64,000 bases of DNA, from contig NC_030383.2 of NCBI RefSeq assembly GCF_001625215.2, positions 56,472,949 to 56,536,948 of the forward strand. The letters run 5' to 3'. Positions 12,498 through 25,436 of this stretch are shown here, one piece after another. The position numbers were made by a program, and so were the translations under genes. Under the pieces are notes generated by a model. It made no database searches. It was not told the DNA's origin and saw nothing but the letters and a program-made list of their open reading frames with translations. The DNA is from Daucus carota subsp. sativus (taxonomy: Eukaryota > Streptophyta > Magnoliopsida > Apiales > Apiaceae). How positions within the stretch are numbered: position 1 is the first letter of the stretch; each line of letters opens with the position of its first letter.

Positions 12498-13618
12498 GCT
12501 GGTGCAGAGTAGTAATAAAAGCAACTCAAAATAATGCTGATCCTGGATATCTTTCTGCTGGGTGCTTGGTTTTTGATATGGGTATTTATCTTGAATCGTA
12601 TGGTTTTTTTTTTTTCTTTTAAGTTTTTTGCCATTGCTGTTTCCTTTGGTCTTAAATTTCTGGCCCAGAATATTGTACAAATTTTATCAAATGTAATTCA
12701 TTTTATGTTCAAAGATGAGCTACACAGAGCATCCAGATATATATACAAGAGGACTGCATATTTGTGAATCTTGAGCGGGCTAGGTCTCGGGACAAACTTT
12801 TCTCATTAGCTTCAGAGAGTGCATGCTCTTTAATTTTGAATTTGGATTAAAAATACACCAATTTCAAGGGGTAGAAATGAGTTGTAAAATCAAAATCGGA
12901 GTTAAATATGGTTCCTATTGAACAGAGTTGAGCAAGCAAGTTGCTCCATATTTGAATTGCCCTCTAAAAATAAGCTGTTGAGTATCTTCAACTAATCACA
13001 AATGTTTATTCAAAAAGTTGCTTTCTCAAGCCTGGATCTATCCACTAGTACTATATTTATTATACAGAGATGGGTGGCTACAACTACTCCAAAGAAAACT
13101 AGTCCGAGGAAAAGGATTTCATGATTTCACGAAACCTCAAGGTAAGTAGGTAACATTGTGACAAGTATAAAATACTATATCATATAAAACTGACATCTGC
13201 GGGTAACAATGTATGATATCGAAGCAAATACAGTACAATGTCGGGGGCTTTAAAATTGTCGCTTCCCCGTGACGCCTCAACTAAACTATATATCCGCCTT
13301 ACACGTTACCGATCAACTAGGACTACTACAACATTTACTGCTGACAGTATATACTGAAGTTGGTTTAGGGCATTCCATAATAATAAACCAAATTATGTAA
13401 TATTACCCATAAATTCAGATTCTACTTTCGCCAGCATATGAATATATCATGTATTGGGAAACTATAACGGATATGAAACTGTTACCGGATTTTGCAGCAG
13501 CTAAGAACAAAGAGTTGCAAGTATTTGAATGCCGTTTAAGGTTTCAAAAACTTTAGAATGATGTTCCCCTTGCAGTATGTTGAATGTTGATTGCAATTGT
13601 CATAAGCACCACAAACAG
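12498..13618. other. Convergent intergenic region with both 3' UTRs
   Basis: Holds the 3' UTR of the LAZ1-like gene (about 12498-12770) and, further on, that of the TBL gene in reverse. No other gene or clear transposon was recognised. Confidence 0.4.
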
Positions 13619-16149
13619 TTAAATCTGTGCAAAAAGGAGTTCATTCCATGTATCAGGAACCCCAGGAAGGCACCAATGTAGGCAATCTTGTACTCCAGGA
13701 GTGGCTTTGATGCTGTACCGAGATATGTGACCCTCATCCCTTAGCTGAGACAGAGCTGTTATATCCAAGAGTTTAACCTGTGTTCCTTTGACAGACCCTG
13801 CAGCTAGGAGATCGGCTGACTCGTCTTGCAAAACTTCCAACTCCCCAGATCTTGGAGAAGTATTGTCACACGTACCACCAGTGTTCCACTCCCCATTGAA
13901 GAAGTGCCTGGGCGAAATAGATCGGTAGAACGCTTTCAGGCCTGGGAATTTTGGGAGTTCAGAGTTCAGCCAGTGGACAGTACTGTAAACTGTGAAATTT
14001 TTAGCACTGCCTATATCGGCAAGCTTTCTGTTGGTATTACGCTTGCCACCAATATGCATGACCCACCGGTTATTATTCAGTTTTCCTCTATTCCAATGAT
14101 GTCCAGTATTTAAAACTACCACATCAAATTTAGATATAAAATGTTGCAAAAACGCTGGAGGTCGATCAAGGTGCATGGCCACCTCTGTAGTCGGGTTGTT
14201 AATATCAAGTGGCTCCAAGTCACAAAGAGTTGCTGACCAATAATAGAGAATGGTACTATTGGTACTAAGAAACCGATAAGCCCAACCATCCGGGCGACCA
14301 TGTCCATGCGGCTTCACAAGTCCAAATTCATTCCCAACATCAATAACATCAGGCCTTTCCTCACCACCACTGACCATGCACATTAGTGACTGAAACTGTT
14401 GCCGACCTAGCGAATCCCCAATGAAAGCTAGAGTTTTACCCTGCATCCTGGAAGGAATAATCGTCATCAAAGAAATATGGTTATCCCACAAATATTAAGG
14501 ATGCAGAACTGAATAACATAGCAGAAAATGTATTATTAAATTTGAGTCTGAGATGAAACAGAGTTTCTTTAGTTTACTACAGCTTGAATTGTTGATCATG
14601 TAGTCATGTGAAATGTTGAGGACTAAATATATATGCACTACCCATTCACCAGGAAGCAGCATATCAACCCGCATTTGCAACAAAGAAAAACAGTACCTTC
14701 TCAAATAATTTGAACTCGTGAAATCTTTGGTTTTACAATCTTTTGGTTGCCACCTTAACTTCTCGTACGCGAAATCAGTGCGCTGTGTCAAGCGGCAAGC
14801 CCACATAGGTGAAAGCCACTTTTTACAACCAAACCCAGAATATAACGGACGATTGTCATCTGTGATCCATTTTCCTTTGGCATAATTACAGTCTGAAGAA
14901 CAAATTTAACAAAGCAGAAATCAGGGGCCATGACACAATAGCATAATATGGTTTAATAAGGTTAATTAGTAAATGAAAAACGGATAACAAAAATGACTTC
15001 GTAATAAAAATCACCCACATTTGTCTTTCCAATATAATCTCTTGAAAAAACTACCTGTTCCAGTATCTACTTGATGTATCATGAAATAACCCATCTCAAA
15101 TGAAACAAGTGAACAGCCGTAGGTACCTTGATTTTCATTTTTAGTCGTCAAAATGTTATTCTCTCTTCGTTCAAGTGATATGTTTGTACTCGCAAAATTC
15201 TGATGTGCTACTAAATCTTCAGTAATTTTTGAACTATTTTCCCCATGAGAAACCTCCACAGCCTTCCCAGTAGTTTCTGCCAAACCATAATAACATTAAA
15301 TATATAAAATCACAATATACATTAAACTGAAATTACAGACAGTGATTTTAGTCAAGAAAAACAATAGAATACAAATAATATAAACCAAGACAATGTTGTT
15401 GAACGTTAATCTCTTTAAAGATGTAAGATCGCTAATATGGGGTCAAGCAAGTGTCACAATTACTATTATACAAAACCCATTCTTAGCACCCTGCAATATC
15501 TACATGGTCTTTATTTGAAATTTTTAAACATAACATTTGTATGAGGATCAAAAGGTAAAAGAGAAGCACACAAATGGATAATAGTTAAACAAATTATAAG
15601 CGACCTACCTTGAATCATTAAAGATTCACTAGTAAAAGAGTTATTGTTTGTGGAATGGTCTGGTTCCTGCAAATCAATTCTCTTGCTCTGTACATGCGAG
15701 TCACTTGCCCCTTCCTCAAGTTCCCTTTCATTTGCTTCTTCAACTGCTTCGCTGGTGATAAAATCAATGTTTGTGGTATGGTCAGGTTCCGGCAAATCCA
15801 CCCTCTTGCTCACTCCATCTAAGTCGTTCAATCCTTCTCCAAGTTGATTCTCTTGAGCATATAACACTGTTGTCACCATCAAATAAGAGAATATAAATCC
15901 TTACCACTATTGCTTTTTTGAACATTGTCACTTATCAAAAATTAGTGAAAGGTTATCTAATTTAACAAGATGTAAAGTATCCTTTGAAACACTACCTGGA
16001 GGCAGGTTCACGACGCGACTCTTAGGAGGAATCAATGAAGCAAAAATTGGGGATTTCACCCATCCAAAAATAAGAATACTCGTGCAGAAAACTGCCATAA
16101 GGAACAGAGACAGTTGTTTAGCTCGTAGTCCATTATAGCCTCCTTTCAT
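13619..16149 (-). CDS. TBL16: Trichome birefringence-like (TBL/PMR5, DUF231) polysaccharide O-acetyltransferase
   Basis: Five coding exons on the minus strand: 15996-16149, 15609-15866, 15127-15276, 14697-14892 and 13619-14447, joining in frame to 528 aa. Residues about 13-31 form a single signal anchor ([18 protein letters not shown]), giving type II Golgi topology. Residues ~52-190 are a low-complexity acidic stem with an internal repeat. The TBL domain starts at [10 protein letters not shown]. The catalytic GDS motif is at 263-265 ([10 protein letters not shown]) and the DxxH motif at 507-510 ([14 protein letters not shown]), as expected of the family, which acetylates cell-wall polysaccharides. 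Sequence around the motifs recalls the Arabidopsis TBL14-16 subgroup; substrate is unknown. The long divergent stem is typical. The symbol marks the nearest relative from memory, not proven orthology. Confidence 0.93.
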
Positions 16150-17260
16150 TTTTATTTGAACAAAAGGACAAGCTCAACTTCGATCAGTATCATCAAGAAT
16201 CCGTGTATCTGTATTTCACCAAAAAAAGTTAAAAAGTAACAGCAGAAACGATACACGGATAGAATTATGCCTCAAATTTTCAGAGCTCAACTAAAAATTT
16301 ACAAATCATTTTTTTAAAACATATCCAAGGCAATGCATTTCCCTACACAACAAAAAAAAAAAAAAAAAAAAAAAACAAGAAACACTAACAATATCTATGT
16401 GATTCACCAGTTTACCAACTAACATATAATCAACCAACAACAAGAAGCTACAATGTTGCTCTAACCATCTCCTCTTACACGACACCTAATTAAGTCTAAC
16501 ACATAATCTCCCAACAGCACGAGAGCTGCAATGTTGCTCTACCCATCCCTTCTTACACGACAATTAATTAACTCTAACATATATCTACAATGTTGCTCTA
16601 ACCATCTCTGCTTACACGACACTCAATTAAGTCAGGATCAAACCAGCTGAAAGCAATGTGTCCTAATTCACAACATTTTACAAAAACCTACACTTCCAAA
16701 AATTTCTACTCACATCAAAACACAAATAATCCCAACATATCCAAAAATCGACATCGAAACATCAAATAATTTCATCCTACCAAATCAAAAACCACAATAT
16801 TTTCCATTCTCACATCACCAAAATCACAACAAAACAGCTCAACAACACTCACAACAACAAACAAACAAATCACACACACCTGGATCTATCATGTATCTGA
16901 TAACACCCACTCCAACACCTCCAGATCTTCAATCTCACAATATAAATCAGTTTCGATCAATACATACACACACGACGTCGTCTTAAAACTTTAAATTTGG
17001 AAAGTAAATTAAAACTCGCAGCACCACCGCCTCAAGAAACACAAACTCAAATTACAAAAAACGCAACGAAAAGACTCCAGAAACGACGCCGTATAGAAAC
17101 TAAGCAGCGGTCATCGGAGATTGAAACGGCGGCGAGGATTGAAAAACAGAGAGAAAGAGCGTAGAAAAATCAGTAACAGAAATGTCCGAATAATATGTAG
17201 CGAGTCCGTTATATTTCTCTGATCTTTCCTCTTCGGTTTTTAATTAATTTGCTTAGAGAA
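16150..17260 (-). promoter_or_regulatory. Probable 5' UTR, leader intron and promoter of the TBL gene
   Basis: On the minus strand a donor GATCCAG|GTGTGTGTG near 16878 and an acceptor AATACAG|ATACACGG near 16211 suggest a leader intron of about 670 bp. The first untranslated exon would lie about 16880-17200, which is richer in GC than its surroundings. The intron contains a long A-run (about 16350-16374) and a three-fold repeat. Inferred by eye. Confidence 0.45.
16451..16630. repeat. Three imperfect tandem copies in the TBL leader intron
   Basis: The unit CAATGTTGCTCTAACCATCT, then CTTACACGACA, then AATTAA starts at 16451, 16529 and 16588, so spacing is 78 and 59 bp. Copies differ by short indels between the conserved blocks. 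Confidence 0.8.
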
Positions 17261-17750
17261 AGGTGTGTGTATAGGTGTGTGTAAATGTGCAGATTTTGCG
17301 GCACTGTCACATTCTGGAATAATGAATGTGAACATTTCTTGGGTTCGATTATATACGAGTAAAATATACAGTAATATTATAATAATAATGAAGTTGCCTA
17401 CCGACTAATCCGCCGTTAGTGTACCTGCCAACATATTTGAATTTGGTAATCTTCTCTTTTGTTACGTTTTTTAACTGATTTTATGTGTTTTTTTGGTAGA
17501 GAACGAGGGATTAGTTTGTTAAAATAGCATAATTATGATTTCATATTAGGACCTTGAGAATCATAACCATAATTGTACGTAACGATTTAACTTCATGATA
17601 CAATTTGGGGAGATTGTATTAGAATCACATTTATGGTAATTTTATGATTTCTATAAGTAAAGATTTGGGTTTTTGAGATTCACATTTTTCAATTTTAAAT
17701 TAGTAGTTAATATTAAATTTAAAATTAATTGATTTGACGATTGAAAAAAT

Positions 17751-17786
<36 letters not shown>

Positions 17787-18377
17787 TTATAAATATTTGT
17801 GATGTGGTCTAAAATATAAGTTAAACTTCTTAAAATTATAAAAGGGCAACTCTTATTTATAACAAATAATTGGTGAAATTAATCGGGTTACTATTAATTT
17901 GAAATAAACTCAGGAATAAATATTAATTATAATTTTTAATTTGTAATAGTAATAATTAGCCATCCCGTATTAGTTTAAAAAGCTTTATAGAAAAAGGACG
18001 ATTTGCTCACGGATCAACAAAGATTTTATTAAATTTTCTCACAAGTGTGATAGTAATTTATCACGAGGCTCACCGGAAAAATATATAGACTATCACATTA
18101 GAAAGGGACATAGTCAACAAAAACAAACATAGAATTCCGAATAATTTTGACCATAAATATCTAAAAATGCGACTAAAGGGTCAGTGTAAGAGGAAGTCTG
18201 ATATTGAAGAATGTGGTATTGTGTTATGCTAAAATAAAATAAAGTGGACTATCTTAACTTATTTTAATCAGTTGGTAAAAAGTCGTAATATCACGGAGAC
18301 CCGGAATTGTTATACTTCTTTTCAAATAAGTATGACCGCTGACGAGGGAAGGAACAACGCGGTTCCTCGAGGAGTAA
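17261..18377. other. AT-rich spacer with (TA)n microsatellite
   Basis: No gene seen. A (TA)n run lies at about 17753-17781. The remainder is AT-rich with no recognised element ends. Confidence 0.4.
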
Positions 18378-18749
18378 GAGCAAGTCCAATAGGTGTGCTA
18401 AATCAAGTCTTAAATCCAAAAATAGGGAATATGAGATAAAATTGCACTCCAACACTATGTTAGTAATGTGCTAAATCACTAGCACAATCTTCCCCTTCCC
18501 TATTTTTAGAATATGCTAGCCACTCCTAAACTATTTTTATCATTAAAATATTCATTTCTCTCTCTTCTCCACATCATTTCCCTCTCTCCTCCACACCAAA
18601 GTTGTTTAAATTTAATATTATTATAATAATAGGGAATGAATATAGGGAGTACTATTGGAGCTCATGTGCTAAATCTTGTGCTAAATCACTAAGACATATT
18701 ATTTTATAATATTTTTAGGGAACCCCTTAGCATAGTGTTGGACTTGCTC
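18378..18749. mobile_element. Tourist-like MITE (PIF/Harbinger type)
   Basis: Terminal inverted repeats read GAGCAAGTCCAATAGGTGTGCTAA on the left and, in reverse complement, GAGCAAGTCCAACACTATGCTAA on the right. Both sides carry a TAA target duplication (18375-18377 and 18750-18752). No coding capacity. A related element with GAGCAAGTTCAATGG ends lies at 43839-44228. Confidence 0.75.
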
Positions 18750-18752
18750 TAA

Positions 18753-19867
18753 AGAATTCAGTTTTTAAGAAAATATTATGCAAAATTTGTTTTAATAATT
18801 AATTTAAAACATATATATTCTCCATCATATATTCTTTCTTCTCCATCATATATTTTTTCTTCAAAGAATATTCGATGGAGAATACATAAATACAATTATT
18901 TATCAGGATCGCATCCATTATTAATTTGCATTAATCAAACAAAATAACAAGCACAAAAGTAAGGGATACAAATAATTAACATGGAAACCACCTAAAGAGA
19001 TAAAACCACAAAATGTATTATAAGATTGGAGTCGTACACTCACTCAAATTTTCGAATAAAAATCCTCAACTCCTACACACAACTCTCTAATTATTCGAAA
19101 TTTTTAAATAAAAATTATCTCTTATATATCTCTCGCACACAACTCTCTAATTTTTACAATATAAACCTACGGTAAATGACTATATTTATAAGCATCATAA
19201 TATTTTAATTTTAATCATTTCAAATCGTATAAACATCACAATATTTTAATTTTAATCATTTCAAATCGTATTTATTATAATTACCATAATTTTTTATCTT
19301 GGATCCTTCGCAATAAATAATTCTATCAAACCTATCTCAATTATCAATGATCATAAATAAACTACCTTCTTAATTACGATTTCTAACCTATGTAGGAAGT
19401 AGCCACGAACCCGTCCAACAAAATCCTGCTTTGAGTTTCGACGACACCTCAGCTAAATTATGGGGCAGACAGCTTTGAGCTCTGTCATGCAAACGCCACA
19501 TTTGCTGAACAGAAGAATGGAAAAATAATTGACAAACACAGGTTAAATGCGCCCCACTACTTTCTTCTGTACAACTTTGGTACATTTTTGATAAAATTGC
19601 AGAAAGACTGTCTGTGATATACTCATAATGCATGGACCATATTCACATGTTTATTACTGCAAATGTTTATCCGTCACTAATGAAGTTTGCTACTGTCCTA
19701 CAATAAAACGACTTTTATTTAACACTAAAGTTACATGAAGGAGTGTCTATATAACTGAAGCCAATTTAGCAGGAAATTTGCATTCTGCAACATTGCAACT
19801 ACTGTAAGATCATATCTACTCCAAAATGCTCGATTTTAACCGTTCTCTCCTGCATGCAGAGACAAGA
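18753..19867. other. Spacer and 3' flank of the strictosidine-synthase-like gene
   Basis: No gene supported. A short tandem duplication lies at about 19190-19275 (CAATATTTTAATTTTAATCA twice). A minus-strand open frame of 81 codons at 19388-19633 has no recognisable domain and was not accepted. The 3' UTR of the neighbouring gene probably covers about 19650-19867. Confidence 0.4.
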
Positions 19868-22011
19868 CTATGTTGTTTTTAGGGGTAATTTTCCAATGAA
19901 GTGAGTGTTTAGACTTCCCAAGTAGAGATTATCCTCAAACTCCACAGCAGATGTCACAAATGACATAACCTTTCCGTCCTGATCACCAAGCATTTTGATT
20001 ATCTTCCCATCCTCTCCCACATTCACTACCGTTGCTCTTGTAGTAGCAGGATTGACTAGATTGATTAATCTCGGAAATGTTATTATAAGATGTCTGATTG
20101 CGCTGGATGAGTGCACAAATTTCAGCTTGCTCGAATATATCTGTAGAAGAAAATTGTCGTTATATCAATGTTATTTAGCAGTAGAATTCTCAATTCTTGA
20201 AATGGCCGACATATACCTGAATAAGAGCGATCCAGTATGAACCATCTGGAGCAAGATTAATGTTGTCCGGTGCACCTGGAAGGTTATCTATGAATATCTC
20301 TGTTTTGCCTCTAATTTCACTCTTTAGCCAATACTTTAGGCACCTAAATCTTATAAACATACAAGAAAACATTAACAATATTTCCAAAATAGATATATAG
20401 TCAAGTCAAGATTGTCTTAAACTTTCTCCGGCTTTACTCACTTCCATGATTCACAAACAATTAGATAATCTTGATCTTTAGATAGCGCGACGCCATTGGC
20501 AAAACCAAGATTGTCCAACACTAATGATACCTCCTTGGTGAGAGGATCATACTTGAGGAGCTGCCCGTAAGGTTTGGCCTCCAAAGCATCAAGGTACCAG
20601 TCATGGAGTCCATATTTGGTGCTTGCAACACTGAAATACAAGGTACCATCTGATGCTTCAATTACATCATCTGCAAACCTGAATGATCAAACTACTTAGT
20701 ATTGTTTTGGCTCTTTTCGATGTAAAGGAATCACCAGTTTGTCTGTTACAAATTTCTAAATTTATGTTTAGTTACTACTTTACTATCTACTTGCATAGAA
20801 ATATTACCTTAATTTGGTACCATTAAATTCCGAAGCAAGAACACTCACACCATCTTCATTAACTTTAAGCAAACCCTGCAAATCACTTGGTTTATATCTC
20901 TGTCTTACAGTCAACTAGAATGATAATGCTCCAGACTTCAAAGTGCAACTTACTCCCTCAGTCCCCCGAATTGTATACACCGGAGGACGCGGCACGCACT
21001 TTAATTCTTTGTACGGTATAATTCTATAACTTATTTTTAAGTTTTTTTTTAATAAAAATTTAAATAATAAATTTTTATTATATCTTTGTCTTACAGTCAC
21101 TAGAATGATAATGCTCCAGACTTCAAAGTGCAACTTACTCCCTCAGTCCCCCGAATTGTATACACCGGGGGACGCAGCACGCACTTTAATTCTATGTACG
21201 GTATAATTCTATAACTTATTTTTAAGATTTTTTTTAATAAAAATTTAAATAATAAATTTTTATTCAGAAAAAAAAATCAAAAATAAGTTATCGAACTATA
21301 TTTTGTAAAAGGATTAAAGTGCATGCTGAGCAGTGAAAAAAAAGTATAGAAGGGAAAAAAATTATACAAAATAAGTGGGACCGAAATAGTATAAGCTACT
21401 TAAATTTCAAAGACTCAGTATATTTTTCAGCTTATAAGTTACTTTAAGTTATCCCAAATGGTAATATATCATTGTCATATATTCACAAGTTTCGAGTACA
21501 TATACTACCTCAATGCAGTCGCATACAATGAGATCATTTGCCGCGGTAATTGTGAGTCCAAGTAAAGTATCAGTGTTGAACTTCCTCCAATTCTCCCAGG
21601 ATCCATTGCTATGCATTCTTTTAATCCATCCATCTCTCGTAGCTGTATACAACATGCCCTTGTTGTCCACACAAACATCTTCCGGGTACAACAGCATTCC
21701 TTCTCCAAGTTTAGCCACTTTCTAAAAACAATAAACCAGAAAACATTAATCATACCCAAAAAAATATACCCGGTATATCTCACTCGGAAGTCGAGCCGGA
21801 GTAGAGAGATTGTTTCCGTTAGAATTTCTGCGGGAACTATAAAAAAAGTAAATTAACGTACCTGCAAGTGGTTGTTGGTAGGAAAAGTTACAGGTGGTGA
21901 AGGAAACTGAAGGTTGTGTGGGTATGTTGGTGTAAAGAAGAAGATTTGAAGTGATATAGCTAGCAAAGAAGCTAGCACAAAGCCCAGAAAGGATGTTACC
22001 ATGAAATTCAT
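19868..22011 (-). CDS. Strictosidine synthase-like protein, six-bladed beta-propeller
   Basis: Six coding exons on the minus strand: 21862-22011, 21509-21721, 20808-20875, 20442-20678, 20217-20349 and 19868-20140, joining in frame to 357 aa. The N-terminus (about residues 4-28) is a hydrophobic signal anchor or signal peptide. Conserved propeller blocks include PEDVCVDNKGMLYTATRDGW, FADDVIEASDGTLYFSVAS, LLKYDPLTKEVSLVLDNLGF, LPGAPDNINLAPDGSYWIAL and the C-terminal MSFVTSAVEFEDNLYLGSL. These match the plant SSL family, related to strictosidine synthase and animal APMAP. True strictosidine synthase uses a catalytic glutamate; I could not establish its equivalent, so enzyme activity should not be assumed. 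At exon 5 the acceptor TTATAAG|ATTTAGG was preferred because it restores the family's WKFRCLKHWL-type block. The third intron-side region carries a 186-bp duplication. Confidence 0.9.
20891..21262. repeat. 186-bp tandem duplication in an intron, spanning part of a MITE
   Basis: TGTCTTACAG followed by ACTAGAATGATAATGCTCC occurs at 20901 and again at 21087, an offset of 186 bp. The duplicated unit contains unique intron sequence plus the left part of a CTCCCTCAGTCCCC-ended MITE. The two copies are about 95% alike by eye. Confidence 0.85.
21138..21389. mobile_element. Degenerate Stowaway-like MITE in an intron
   Basis: The left end CTCCCTCAGTCCCCCG follows TA (21136-21137). The right end is weak, GGGACCGAAATAG followed by TA (21390-21391). 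The interior GCACGCACTTTAAT is shared with elements near 39486 and 44387. The left part is duplicated upstream within the 186-bp repeat. Confidence 0.5.
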
Positions 22012-24272
22012 GGCTCTGTACTGACTGATGACAAAAATTGTGAAATCTACAGAGTGATGTTTTTAGAAAGGATAATGTTATCCTCTGGTGACACAATTCT
22101 GACATCTTTATTTGTAAGCTATTGGATTTTTATAGAAGTGTTTGTAATTGTTTGCGTTGAGGATAGATATATCAAGACGTAATTAGAAAAGTTAGTTTCT
22201 TTTGCTTGCACCGAAAATTATTCGAATCGAGGAAAGTGGTTCTGAATTTAGTGCAAGTAGTGTCGTTGACAGTTACGGTGATTTGGAACTTGGAATTTGC
22301 GGGATAAATATCTTGTGCTCCGTCTTAGGCCAACTACATCCAAATTTGAATAATCAAATGATCCAAATTTAGGACGGGATCTAAATTTTATTCCAACCCT
22401 CTGATCCAAATGTATATCTCAATTCATTCATTTTTATAATATTCATATACTTCGATTTTAAAAATTTTAGAAAATGATTAACTAATTTCATCGTTAATTA
22501 TAATAATACAATAAACGACAAGACAAGGATAAAATATTAGTACGAAATAATTCGAAAAAGATAAAACGGTACATAAAGATAAATTAAAAGCATTAAAATA
22601 CTAATTCTATATTCCTCCCGCAAATGCTCGATTAGTGCATTTCGAAGTTCAAGATGGGTATCTTTATTTTTGTTTTTTCTGAGCGGTAGATAAATTGTTG
22701 AAAATTTATGTATTTTGTAATTTTATTTATTTTGAAATTTTAATTTATAATTAATCGTTGTTTTAATTATATTCCAATCTTAAACATTAACAAAATCATC
22801 AAATAATAAAAGTAATAATATTTTAATGTTAAAAAGATTTGGATCATGAATAATAGTGATCCAATTTGGACAAGTCACCGATTCTCGATATCAATAACCA
22901 TCAAAATGAATTGAACTCCTTCTCAACTTTATATTCTTTGCCTCTATTTTATATTGTGCAATTATTGAATTTAGTATGAAATGTGCTCAACATAAAATTG
23001 TAAATTAATTCATCAAAAAAATTAAAAAACATATCGGTCAAACACAACATAATTATTTTTTGTTCATAATTTTGTGCATTCTCCAAACAATATCCCAATA
23101 ACGTGACTATTGGACCAACTGAGCCTGTTAAAAACGTGAACACATCCGCTACAGGCTACAAGGTTATCGATAATATATTTGGTTTTCCTCTTATTTCTTC
23201 ATCCTCCTTTAATTATCCCTGAATAAGGATTATAACATTTATTATAACATTTATAAGTATTCTACTTAAATCTTTATTTTCGTCAAACAATACGGATCAA
23301 TTCAAACGTGCCCTATATTTGGTGGTAGCAAAGCAACTAGCAGCTCCTTTTCTTCCCTTTTTTTAATTGAAAATCGCCAATTTTTTGTTTGAACTTTAAC
23401 TTTCTCAAAAGAAAGAAGTAAGAATAATTTTTGAATATAATAGGTTTAACTTCTTTTCACATATTTCAAGGAGGTTTGGTCACTGAGTTAAATTTTCTTT
23501 TTTCTTTATCTTTTAATTTAAAATATTAACTATATATTTTTATCGACAAAATAAAAGAAATGGCAACTCTAAATCAGAATCTTCAAGTCCTACACCTACT
23601 GTAGTAGGCACAGTTTTACAGAAGCCTAATACTATGGGTTGGTCCACCTGTTTCTCACAAGTGAAGGCCCAAGATATGCCAGATTTGCCGTATAAACTTT
23701 CTGACTGAAACCTTTAATTCATACATGTAAAAATTTGTTGAAAAGTTGAGATATATTAGAACGGTATTTTATTTGTAATAAAAAAACCGGAATAATATCA
23801 TTATATTCTGGGAAACTGTTTCTTAATTATATACTTTTAAAAACATATCAAATATAAAAATTATTTCCTACTTTTTGTTGAAAAGAACCTTTGATGTATC
23901 CCACCGCTCTAAGTTAGTAGACTAATTTATCCAGTTATCCCCTATTGTAAAATCTGGGTTGGTTAATGGTTATGCTCTCTTTAATGGACTGATATTTATA
24001 AGAAACCTTTACTGCTATTGGGTTATAGGCCGAGCAAACTGTGAGCCCAGATAAATAAATCTAAATTTATATAAGCCCAGCTCCTACGTGTCGAAATAGT
24101 CGGCCACACTTGAATACTTGCACAGTAAATAGATTTGGCGGATTGCTCTTGAAAAGGATAGTATAAATAAATAAATAAATACTCCTGCCCTTCAACGAAA
24201 TCAACGCGGCTAAGGAAAGAAGAGTTGTTACATTAGAATATTCTGTCTGAGGACAAAATATTTTATATTCTA
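22012..24272. other. Spacer, no gene supported
   Basis: Promoter side of the strictosidine-synthase-like gene, then AT-rich spacer. Possible remnants of a non-autonomous DNA transposon occur at 22320-22900 (GATCCAAATTT at one end and its inverse near the other), but ends and target duplication could not be fixed. No coding sequence recognised. Confidence 0.35.
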
Positions 24273-24531
24273 CTCCCTCCGTCCCTAAATACTTTTCCCG
24301 TTTGCCTTTATCACGTTTGTCAACACACACTTTCTATCAGTAATATCTTTAATTTCGTATTAGTATTAAATATAAAAATTTCACCGTATTAAAGTACCCG
24401 TAAATACGAATCCAACAAGATCACTCATGACTATATTTCGTCTTATAGATTAGACGTAGATAAGTAATTTGTCTCATGTCATGAACAGTCCCGACATATA
24501 AAACGGGAAACGTTTAAAGAAACAGAGGGAG
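24273..24531. mobile_element. Stowaway MITE with TA target duplication
   Basis: The left end CTCCCTCCGTCCCTAAATAC and the right end, which in reverse complement reads CTCCCTCTGTTTCTTTAAAC, are flanked by TA (24271-24272 and 24532-24533). Length is 259 bp with no coding capacity. The right half (ATAAGTAATTTGTCTC) is also found at 40676-40770. Confidence 0.85.
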
Positions 24532-24533
24532 TA

Positions 24534-25400
24534 TCATTTACCAAACATCTTTTTTTTTACGGATATTATTTACCAAACATCAACTCCCACGTTTTCCCAT
24601 TTACTACGGATAAATACTGAAGTTTATAAAGGTTAAAAAGATGTGACACTTTTTGGATGATTTGTTGAAGCTGGCCGTTGGATTAACTTGTCTGAGTCCA
24701 TGTCTGTTTTATGTTGATAATATATTCGCTAATATTTATTGATTCGCTTATGATAAGTGTCTGATATTCACTATCAGAGTTAATTCTGTCTGCAAGTATA
24801 TCACTATTAAAAAAGGATATTTCACCAATATCATCTTTTAGTTGTTGTCATATTTTAAATTCGAACGTAAATGAGTGATTCGAATCTGATGATTTGAAAA
24901 TTATCTCTTATTGTCATATTATCTTTTCGTGCATTCAATCTTATAATTTATGAGATGCATAAATTTTATAATTCAATCTTATACTTTATATTAAACAGAT
25001 AAATTATATACGCTCAAATTTCAAAACTTCAAGTAAGACTTCAGAATCCTAATTATATACACCTCAGTCAACTTAAAAATATAGGACAATATTAGTAAAT
25101 TTATATATTATTTATAATCTATGACTCCGGAATATGACAACATAAAAATATATAGGACAATTTTAGTAAATTTATATATTATTTATAATTTTAAACTCTA
25201 AGTAATCTCCTGAATATGTTTATATCTACAAATTTTAAATAATTTAATAACTATTTAAAAAGAAGATCAAAAAAGGAAGCGCAATTAGAAAAAGTGTATC
25301 AACTGCTGATCCAGAATGTTGGAAAGGAAACAAAAGTTTAGGTGTTCGTGGCATGCTGTCTGAGATCATACTTGCCTTTCCCTCCCTCTCTCTGAGATCA

Positions 25401-25436
<36 letters not shown>

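Noticed and set aside
22320-22905. Candidate non-autonomous transposon upstream of the strictosidine-synthase-like gene
   Set aside because: Internal GATCCAAATTT phrases are inverted, but termini and target duplication could not be identified.
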